From Sulfuricurvum sp. (GTDB lineage: Bacteria; Campylobacterota; Campylobacteria; Campylobacterales; Sulfurimonadaceae): a stretch of 64,000 bases of DNA. The stretch covers positions 62,001 through 126,000 of the forward strand of contig JAUYRN010000005.1 in the NCBI GenBank assembly GCA_030696775.1. The letters are read 5' to 3'. The position numbers were made by a program, and so were the translations under genes. Each line of letters begins with the position of its first letter. Positions within the stretch are counted from its first letter, which is position 1. Shown here in pieces: positions 9,335 through 15,044 of this stretch. The notes below the pieces were generated by a model. The model was given only the letters and a program-made list of their open reading frames with translations. It did not search any database and was not told the DNA's origin.

Positions 9335-10951
9335 ATGCTAAGACAAATTACTTTTTTTTTGCTACTTTCAGTTTCCTTATTATTGGGAGCATCCGATGAT
9401 ATGGCACGCTTGGAGGGAGCTAAAAAAGCACTCACCAGTAATGATGAAATTGAACAATTTCGAGGATATAATGAGTGTAAAAGTATTTATCTTAGAGCAA
9501 CGCAATCCAAGAATAGCGCCTTAGAAAAAGAAGCATTAGAAGGAATAGTAAAAGGTGGAGAACTTTTACGAATTGACGTTACGAAGTATAAAACCGAGCT
9601 GACAAAGTTTTCTTCACCTGTCGCTTCTCCGAGCCCTTCTGCAGCTGCACTTGCTGTAGCAGCAATCCCAAAACCTTTAGATCCAATGCAAAAGCCCCTC
9701 GTATTTCCGAAAGAATATCTAAAAATTTCTCTCCCGCCACCCAGTACTGCCGTTTCTGATTTTTTGGTACCAACAAAAGAGGAACTCAGTAAAAAACCTG
9801 AGATTCTCAAAACGGTCAATGAAGTGGAACTGCTGAAGCGTCATCGTTTGCTTGATGCACAATGGAAGGATAAGGGAATAGAGTTGACTTTTGACTCAAA
9901 GATAGAAGCCAATGAAATTCATCTTTCTAAAATAATTGAGTCTGATAAGCAGCGTTTTCGCTATATTATTGATATTGATGGAGGAAATCTATCCCAAACT
10001 AAAATTCTTGACCAAAATTCGATTCAAAAAATTCGTTTAGCACAATACGATTCTAAAACACTGCGTGTCGTTATTGAACACAACGAAGCCATCGCAATAA
10101 AGCCAATAATGAAAGGTCAATCGGTATACATTGACCTTTCATTGCCAATCTCAAACAAGGGCGTGACTCCGCCTCTAGCTGCATTAGTTGTTCAGCCTCC
10201 AATTATTAAAGAGCCTCCTTCTTTGATTGGTACTTTGCCCCCTTTGACAAACATTACCCCTCGTGACAGAAGTAAGAAAGTGATCGTTATTGATCCAGGT
10301 CATGGTGGAAAAGACAGCGGTGCTACTGGCAATGGATACATGGAAAAAGACATTGTATTGCAAGTAGGTCTTCAGCTTTCAGAGCAGCTTCGTTCTATGG
10401 GATATACGGTTTATATGACGCGTTCGAATGACTCATTTATAGAGCTTAAAGATCGAACAAAATTTGCAAATGATAAGTCAGCTGATCTTTTTTTATCTGT
10501 TCATGCGAATGCAATCCCCAAAGGTTCTGATATAAATGCGGCATACGGCATCGAAACTTATTATCTTTCACCAGGGCGAAGTGAGCGAGCAATGCGTGTT
10601 GCTGCGTTAGAAAACTCAGAAGATATGAGTGAAATGGGTGCGTATGGTAAGCTCAGTTTTTTAAACGTATTAAACAGTGAAAAAATTATTGCGTCCAACA
10701 AACTTGCGATAGATATTCAAAAGGGTGTTTTGAATAATTTGCGAAAACTGTATCCAAACGTTAAAGATAACGGGGCACGAGAAGCTCCTTTTTGGGTTCT
10801 AGTCGGAGCACAAATGCCAGCAATATTATTAGAAATAGGCTATATCAGCAATCCTGATGAATCGGCTCGTATTGCAGATGGTAAATATCAAAAGTGGATG
10901 GTAGAGGGAATGATGGATGGCGTTAAACATTATTTTGCTAACAATCCATAA
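9335..10951 (+). CDS. amiC: Periplasmic N-acetylmuramoyl-L-alanine amidase
   Basis: This 538-residue protein cuts the amide bond between MurNAc and the stem peptide during cell separation. It has a cleavable signal peptide (LLLSVSLLLGASD), a helical region, a proline/alanine-rich linker (about 90-150), an AMIN-like beta domain (about 170-270) and a C-terminal Amidase_3 zinc domain (about 310-535). Zinc and catalytic residues are visible: His323 in DPGHGGKD, Glu in YMEKD, His in LSVHANA and Glu in LLEIGYISN. The position after tyrS and the flavin oxidoreductase matches Campylobacter amiA. It is the last gene of the pyrH operon. A short AT-rich inverted repeat follows the stop, but without a U-tract. 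Confidence 0.92.
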   Translation: MLRQITFFLLLSVSLLLGASDDMARLEGAKKALTSNDEIEQFRGYNECKSIYLRATQSKNSALEKEALEGIVKGGELLRIDVTKYKTELTKFSSPVASPSPSAAALAVAAIPKPLDPMQKPLVFPKEYLKISLPPPSTAVSDFLVPTKEELSKKPEILKTVNEVELLKRHRLLDAQWKDKGIELTFDSKIEANEIHLSKIIESDKQRFRYIIDIDGGNLSQTKILDQNSIQKIRLAQYDSKTLRVVIEHNEAIAIKPIMKGQSVYIDLSLPISNKGVTPPLAALVVQPPIIKEPPSLIGTLPPLTNITPRDRSKKVIVIDPGHGGKDSGATGNGYMEKDIVLQVGLQLSEQLRSMGYTVYMTRSNDSFIELKDRTKFANDKSADLFLSVHANAIPKGSDINAAYGIETYYLSPGRSERAMRVAALENSEDMSEMGAYGKLSFLNVLNSEKIIASNKLAIDIQKGVLNNLRKLYPNVKDNGAREAPFWVLVGAQMPAILLEIGYISNPDESARIADGKYQKWMVEGMMDGVKHYFANNP

Positions 10952-11055
10952 TTGAAATAAGCTTTTCAATCTGTTTGAATTAAAATGAGTAATGGTTTAC
11001 TAGTGCTTTACTTTTTATGAGTTAGATAAATATTCCTTTATACTTTTCGAATTTT

Positions 11056-11307
11056 TTAACAATATGCTTGTGTTGCCTGCCATTCTTTTTCTTTATCAGT
11101 ATGGGTGATTGTGTGCCAACCTTTCCCTTTGATAGAAACTTCAACAATCATGTAAGATTCAATTTGAATAAGTTGGGGCTTACCCTCGATCACCATTTCT
11201 ACTTTACGTTTTACTGATGGCTCATTATCCCTGATAACTGCCATGCGCCCATCTATGAGCTTTATTAAAGCGTCTCTTTTTAACTGTTTTGTATAATGTT
11301 CTTTCAT
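11056..11307 (-). CDS. Orphan 83-aa protein
   Basis: I do not recognise this protein. It is small and basic, without a membrane segment. The N-terminal half is helical (KQLKRDALIKLIDGRM) and the C-terminal half looks like strands (KVEMVIEGKPQLIQIESYMIVEVSIKG), and it ends in a cysteine. The ATG has only a weak upstream AGG, and TACAAT lies 10 bases before the start, so the transcript may have a very short leader. It could be the distal gene of the decayed element or a host gene that flanks it. Confidence 0.45.
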   Translation of the reverse strand: MKEHYTKQLKRDALIKLIDGRMAVIRDNEPSVKRKVEMVIEGKPQLIQIESYMIVEVSIKGKGWHTITHTDKEKEWQATQAYC

Positions 11308-11758
11308 GGCGACATTGTACCTTCTTTTGTATCAACACTTGACTAAATATTGACTATTATAGGTGTGAATTATTTTACCCGAAACCCTTACAAATACCGT
11401 TCTTATCGAGTTTTGTGTTTCCCATAACTTGTGAATTTTCTATCAGACTTTTATCGGATTTTTATATGCCTATTAACGTGTTTATTTGGCTATTCACTAT
11501 CTTTGATAATCTCATCATGCACGGGCTTTACTCATTCGCTTTATGTTCATAACATCGCCCAAATTTTGCCGTTCCCTTTTAGTATCTCCTTTTCTTGATA
11601 AAGCACGATAACAAGGGGGTTTAAGTATGTCATTTTGTGTTCCATTTTGCTGTTGAATTTTACAGTTCAGAAACTCTTAAAACCTCATCATGCACGGCGT
11701 TTGTTTGTTCGGTTATCTGTAGCATTTTAATATTTAAAAAGTGGGAAATTAGACTTTG
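11308..11758. other. Noncoding, AT-rich part of the decayed element with a 14-bp direct repeat
   Basis: No convincing gene is present on either strand. The sequence CTCATCATGCACGG occurs twice, at 11511-11524 and 11684-11697, 173 bp apart. On the minus strand both copies read Val-His-Asp-Glu in a short frame that ends soon after (VHDEIIKDSE-stop and VHDEVLRVSEL-stop). They may therefore be two remnants of related coding sequence rather than protein-binding sites. A 28-codon minus-strand frame ends near 11545 and shows no family resemblance. Confidence 0.4.
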
Positions 11759-12022
11759 CTAAAGGGTAGCCCCTCTCTCACTACCCCATAAAGAGTAAGA
11801 GAAAAATGAAGGAAAATCACACGCGGGTCTAATCCATAAAATCAAGATCATCATAGCCATTACAAGAGGGAGCAAAGTAAATATTGTCCGTCTGTCTATG
11901 CTCAAATAATCGGCTAACTTTATTTTGTTAATCTCTCCGTTTGGTTTTGTGAAGTCTCCTTTATCTATTGCCTCTTTGATCTGAATAACCCGATTTTGTT
12001 TTTTGGCTTGTACTTCTTTCGA
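11759..12022 (-). pseudogene. Out-of-frame continuation of the 95-aa gene (HTH-like segment)
   Basis: A minus-strand frame opens right at the place where the upstream gene contains TTTT (12022-12025) and runs to a TAG at 11759-11761. It reads SKEVQAKKQNRVIQIKEAI and then DKGDFTKPNGEINKIKLADY, which resembles a helix-turn-helix segment of mobile-element proteins. A hydrophobic stretch follows. There is no start codon near its beginning. Restoring one T would join it to the upstream frame (HPQFDF-SKEVQ), so a single-base deletion is the simplest explanation. A sequencing error or programmed frameshift is also possible. Confidence 0.4.
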
Positions 12023-12252
12023 AAATCAAATTGAGGGTGATTCCTAAGTAACTTGTTTTTAATTCTACTCACCGTTGAAAGGAGACTATAAAATTTCGTT
12101 TCCAACTGCATAACGTGATTATTTGAAAAGAACTCGTTTGAGTATTCTTGCATGATTAGAGCGTTACTATTATCACCGCCAAACTTTTGAGGGTTCGCTT
12201 TGATTTTCTCAAGTGTCCAAACGTGAAGATGATTTCTAAAATCCTTATCCAT
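11965..12252 (-). CDS. 95-aa protein of the remnant element, probably truncated by frameshift
   Basis: Family unknown. The product begins MDKDFRNHLHVWTLEKIKAN and is helical and basic. Its ATG overlaps the last base of the AlpA-like gene stop (TGATG), so the two were translated together. The last 20 residues (after NHPQFDF) change to a Lys/Arg-rich run, while another frame continues with better protein-like sequence, suggesting a one-base deletion in a T-run near 12022. The true product could therefore have been about 160 residues long. A GTG at 12255 is a possible alternative start. Confidence 0.45.
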   Translation of the reverse strand: MDKDFRNHLHVWTLEKIKANPQKFGGDNSNALIMQEYSNEFFSNNHVMQLETKFYSLLSTVSRIKNKLLRNHPQFDFRKKYKPKNKIGLFRSKRQ

Positions 12253-12425
12253 CACGCTACCGCCATACGTGAAGCGATAAACGCATCTAAATTAGCCCAT
12301 ACCGTCACACGGTCGCTTAACTTGATCGCTTTGATCTTTCCTTGCTTACTGAATAGCCAAATTGTGGATTTCCCCACACCTAAGTATTGTGATGCCTCTT
12401 TGTCTCTAAGATATTGTTTTTCCAT
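12252..12425 (-). CDS. AlpA/excisionase-like helix-turn-helix regulator
   Basis: A 57-residue frame begins MEKQYLRDKEASQYLGVGKS and continues with TIWLFSKQGKIKAIKL. This is the standard winged-helix pattern of the AlpA/MerR-like HTH_17 family: an acidic-aromatic lead-in, EASQYLGV helix, STIW recognition helix, then a Gly-Lys wing and a strand ending VWANLDAFIAS. Such proteins regulate integrase or excision in islands and prophages. The start codon is ATG at 12423-12425. Stop and next start overlap (TGATG). The location inside a tRNA-linked element supports the call. It looks intact, unlike the integrase. Confidence 0.75.
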   Translation of the reverse strand: MEKQYLRDKEASQYLGVGKSTIWLFSKQGKIKAIKLSDRVTVWANLDAFIASRMAVA

Positions 12426-12550
12426 GATGGTAATCCTATGGATTGAACTACCGCCGCCAGCTTTGGTGTATCGTTATTGTATGGAGTTAGATGGTTTTAG
12501 TCCAACGTAGAAAAATGCGATAATCTGCATTTTTATGGGAGGGTGATCGA

Positions 12551-13129
12551 TTAAAATTTAGATATAAATTCTCTAACAGATAAAAAATCAATAGGGAGGG
12601 AGTGCCTCTTTAGTATTTCGAGAACCCTATTCTCAATATCTTTTTTTGTAGTTTCATTATCAAAATATGCTCTTTTTCTAACTAAAATCATTTTATCTTT
12701 ATTCGTCGATTTTTTCATATTATTTAAATCTTGTAATATGCTTTCTGATGTACCTATAAATGTTTTTAGATTTTCCTTGAAAACATCATTAAGTTCATTA
12801 CTGTCGAGTTCACCAACGTGTTTAAAATTATCTCTATCTTTCAATCTATTGATAAACTCTAAAATCTTTTCGACCGTTTCAATATCTCTTTTTATAACAC
12901 GTTTAGGCGTTTTTGATTGAGTCGTGTAATCATAAGTATTACAATCTATAAATGCATAAATTTGATAAAAAACATTGATCGTCTCCATGTTTTTATATTC
13001 ATCAGGAATGCCGTCTAAAAAACTGGTGTAGTGTTGCAATGTATCAGAATGATGTAATATAAATTTTTGTATCCATGAACCTTGATTAGTTTGTCTTTCA
13101 AACTTTTTTATATGTTCCCAAAACGTCAT
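12551..13129 (-). CDS. Unknown 192-aa protein coupled to the integrase remnant
   Basis: I do not recognise the family. The protein is soluble, highly charged and helical, with a run of Asn, Lys and Asp (LQDLNNMKKSTNKDKM) and no membrane segment. Its ATG overlaps the TGA of the integrase tail (ATGA), so it was probably co-translated with the integrase when that gene was intact. The frame is open for its full length although its neighbour has decayed. That may mean it is younger, selected, or decaying by missense only. It could be a cargo protein of the element, for example a defence or immunity factor, but there is no motif to support that. Confidence 0.55.
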   Translation of the reverse strand: MTFWEHIKKFERQTNQGSWIQKFILHHSDTLQHYTSFLDGIPDEYKNMETINVFYQIYAFIDCNTYDYTTQSKTPKRVIKRDIETVEKILEFINRLKDRDNFKHVGELDSNELNDVFKENLKTFIGTSESILQDLNNMKKSTNKDKMILVRKRAYFDNETTKKDIENRVLEILKRHSLPIDFLSVREFISKF

Positions 13130-13299
13130 TTTTTCACCTCATCAAGATAATCCGCCCACCATTGTATAAACCCTAAACGCTCTTTTGTGTATTCTGCATG
13201 ATTATAAGCCCCTATAACCTTGTTTCCCTAGACGTAAGCTAAATATCGCTCTATTACGTCCGTATGGTTTCGGCTTTAGCGTTCTTTATAGTCGGATCT
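13126..13299 (-). pseudogene. int: C-terminal remnant of a tyrosine (P4-type) integrase
   Basis: The frame ending at 13126 reads DVIERYLAYV-stop-GNKVIGAYNHAEYTKER and LGFIQWWADYLDEVKK. The AYN-x-AEY-x-x-ER and W-W-A-D-Y-L-D pattern is the hallmark C-terminus of P4-like prophage integrases, just after the catalytic tyrosine helix. There is a TAG at 13228-13230 (GAG would be expected) and a TAA at 13276-13278, and no further integrase sequence toward the tRNA. The catalytic domain is thus lost and the gene is dead. Its place 190 bp from tRNA-Ser fits site-specific insertion into that tRNA. Confidence 0.75.
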
Positions 13300-13319
13300 G
13301 TGCAACTTGTCTATGTGGC

Positions 13320-13357
13320 ATAATGTACCTTTTTTAGGTATTGATGAGGTACATTAT
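13320..13357. repeat. 11-bp inverted repeat, possible operator or attachment-region site
   Basis: ATAATGTACCT at 13320-13330 pairs exactly with AGGTACATTAT at 13347-13357 across a 16-base spacer. A third partial copy (GTACATT) follows at 13364-13370. It lies between the integrase remnant and the tRNA, where directionality factors or an integrase promoter would be expected. There is no U-tract, so a terminator is less likely than a protein-binding site. Confidence 0.5.
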
Positions 13358-13487
13358 ACGAAAGTACATTAAAAATATGAATGGGGTTGTATCAGATAAA
13401 TACGCATTAGAGGCTAAATAGTTGCAAATGTGCTTATTTAAGGGGTTTGTCTTTGTATTTTTGGATTGTGATTGAGGGGATTAAGTG

Positions 13488-13577
13488 TGGCGGACGAGGA
13501 GAGATTCGAACTCTCGGTACCGTTGCCAGTACGTCTCCTTAGCAGGGAGGTGGATTCAGCCGCTTTCCTACTCGTCC
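13488..13577 (-). tRNA. tRNA-Ser (GCU anticodon)
   Basis: The minus strand folds into a class II tRNA with acceptor stem GGACGAG/CTCGTCC, G73 discriminator, encoded CCA (13488-13490), the T-arm GTTCGAATC, an extra-long variable arm and anticodon loop CTGCTAA. The long variable arm and G73 are typical for tRNA-Ser; the GCU anticodon reads AGC/AGU. It stands alone and is flanked on its 3' side by the integrase remnant, making it the probable integration target of the decayed element. Confidence 0.95.
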
Positions 13578-13659
13578 GTATATGTCTAAGAGGGCGTAAT
13601 TATAGTCAGGCTTAGATAACAAGCACCTTAAATAGGTACTTAATATATGCAAGATAATC

Positions 13660-14343
13660 TTATAAACTGGCAATAATTTTTTGTACAACTAATGTAGGGT
13701 CTTTGGAAGCATAGATCGGTCGTCCTACGACGATAAAGTCAACTTTTGCATTATGAGCCACTTCAATGGTTGCAACACGTTCTTGATCTCCTGCTTCTTC
13801 ACCAAACGGCCGAATACCAGGGGTTAGGGTGATAAAGGCATTGGAAGTAAGGGATTTGATCGAAGCGCTCTCATACGCACTGCACACAACTCCATCAAGA
13901 CCTGATTCATGAGCATCTTGCGCAAATTGATCGGCTTTATCTGCGATGGATTTTTCGTATACATGGGTAAATTCAGTTTCATCAAAAGAGGTCAATGCCG
14001 TAACGGCTAAAACTAATGGACGATTATTGTATGGCTGAAGTCGTTTCATTACTTCAGTCATTGCTTTACGACCAGCAGAGGCATGAACGTTAAACATATC
14101 AACGCCAAGTCCCATGATGGATTCGGCAGCGTCTGCCATTGTATTAGGAATATCGTAGATTTTTAAATCGAGAAAGATTTTGAAGTCAGGATTGATAGCC
14201 TTGATGGCATCAATAAATGGTTTACCGTCTCGAATATAGGATCGCAGTCCAACTTTTAGCCAAACAGGATAATGTTTAATTTTTTCAATAAGTTCTAAGT
14301 TGTCTTGCATTGTGGGTAGATCCAGTGCGACGCAAAGTTCCAT
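13660..14343 (-). CDS. pyrF: Orotidine 5'-phosphate decarboxylase
   Basis: The product has 227 residues and converts OMP to UMP, the last step of pyrimidine synthesis. The N-terminus MELCVALDLPTMQDNLELIE, the catalytic DLKIYDIPNT segment (D-x-K-x-x-D), the VNVHASAG-type segment and the phosphate-binding VVGRPIYAS at the C-terminus are all present. I chose the ATG at 14343, preceded by AAAAGG; a TTG eight codons earlier is less likely. A -10-like TATACT lies at 14369-14374 on the minus strand. Confidence 0.95.
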   Translation of the reverse strand: MELCVALDLPTMQDNLELIEKIKHYPVWLKVGLRSYIRDGKPFIDAIKAINPDFKIFLDLKIYDIPNTMADAAESIMGLGVDMFNVHASAGRKAMTEVMKRLQPYNNRPLVLAVTALTSFDETEFTHVYEKSIADKADQFAQDAHESGLDGVVCSAYESASIKSLTSNAFITLTPGIRPFGEEAGDQERVATIEVAHNAKVDFIVVGRPIYASKDPTLVVQKIIASL

Positions 14344-14469
14344 AATATGCCTTTTTGATAGTTGCAAAAGTATAGCAAAGCTTAAATATTTTCCCCATTA
14401 ACCGAGCGTTAAGTAATCATTCTGAAAAACACACTACAATAAACAAATTTTCTAATTAAAGGATGTCCA

Positions 14470-15036
14470 ATGAAGAATCATTTGATTGCTACTGTCGTAT
14501 CGAGTTTAATGTTAGGATCAATATCATTATTTGCTGCACCATACAGTGTGGATGTTTCTCATTCAAGTGTTGGATTTAAAGTCAAGCATATGATGATTAG
14601 TACCGTTAGTGGTAATTTTAGCGGTTTTAGCGGCGCATATGACCTGAACAAAGGGGTATTGAAATCGTTAAGCGGCACGGTTAAAACCTCAACGATCAAT
14701 ACGGGGATTGTGAAGCGTGATGATCATCTTCGTAGTGCTGATTTTTTCGATGTTGCTACTTATCCTGAAATGACGTTTATAATGACGTCACAAAAAGGTA
14801 AAAAAGTGACGGGTAATCTTAGTATGCATGGTATTACTAAAGCCGTAACAATGACTATAGATATGGGTGGAGAGATTACAGATCCGTGGGGTAACAAACG
14901 CTCTGGTTTTGTATTGAATGGGCAAGTAAACCGAAAAGATTTTGGACTTAATTGGAATAAAGCCATTGAAACAGGCGGAGTAGTTGTCGGTGATGATGTC
15001 AAAATGACAATAGAAGTAGAAGGGGTAGCAGATTAA
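14470..15036 (+). CDS. YceI family periplasmic protein
   Basis: This 188-residue protein has a cleavable signal peptide (LMLGSISLFA-AP) and then the YceI lipocalin-like fold: YSVDVSHSSVGFKVKHMM at the start, DDHLRSADFFDVATYPEMTF in the middle and GLNWNKAIETGGVVVGDDV near the end. Family members bind isoprenoid chains such as polyprenyl or ubiquinone-like lipids; the ligand here is unknown. It is monocistronic, with TACAAT at 14435-14440 as a possible -10 and AAAGGA before the ATG. The GC-rich inverted repeat in the short convergent space to valS may serve as a shared terminator, though it has no U-run. Confidence 0.92.
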   Translation: MKNHLIATVVSSLMLGSISLFAAPYSVDVSHSSVGFKVKHMMISTVSGNFSGFSGAYDLNKGVLKSLSGTVKTSTINTGIVKRDDHLRSADFFDVATYPEMTFIMTSQKGKKVTGNLSMHGITKAVTMTIDMGGEITDPWGNKRSGFVLNGQVNRKDFGLNWNKAIETGGVVVGDDVKMTIEVEGVAD

Positions 15037-15044
15037 TTCTGCTC

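Larger units (their letters stand above)
11056..13487 (-). mobile_element. Decayed integrative element next to tRNA-Ser(GCU)
   Basis: Between the amidase and the tRNA lies an AT-rich stretch of orphan and broken genes, all on the minus strand. Starting from the tRNA 3' end there is an integrase C-terminus with in-frame stop codons, an unknown 192-codon gene, an AlpA-like regulator, a frameshifted gene, noncoding sequence and an 83-codon orphan. An integrase immediately beside a tRNA 3' end, followed by an AlpA-type gene, is the usual layout of tRNA-integrating islands. I found no second copy of the tRNA 3' end near the far boundary, so the outer limit is uncertain. The element is probably immobile. 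Confidence 0.6.

Noticed and set aside
10951-10970. Hairpin ATTGAAA/TTTCAAT after the amidase stop as a terminator
   Set aside because: The stem is AT-only and no T-run follows within a useful distance.
10952-11056. Second copy of the tRNA-Ser 3' end as attR of the decayed element
   Set aside because: I compared the tRNA 3' sequence with this stretch and saw no match longer than chance, so the outer element boundary is left open.
11764-11786. GGGTAG/CTACCC hairpin in the remnant element as a terminator
   Set aside because: Only six pairs with an 11-base loop and no U-tract on either strand; it also lies inside the out-of-frame pseudogene.
11056-13487. CRISPR array or toxin-antitoxin pair in the AT-rich region
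   Set aside because: The only direct repeat is a single 14-mer pair, and neither small orphan protein shows a toxin or antitoxin motif.
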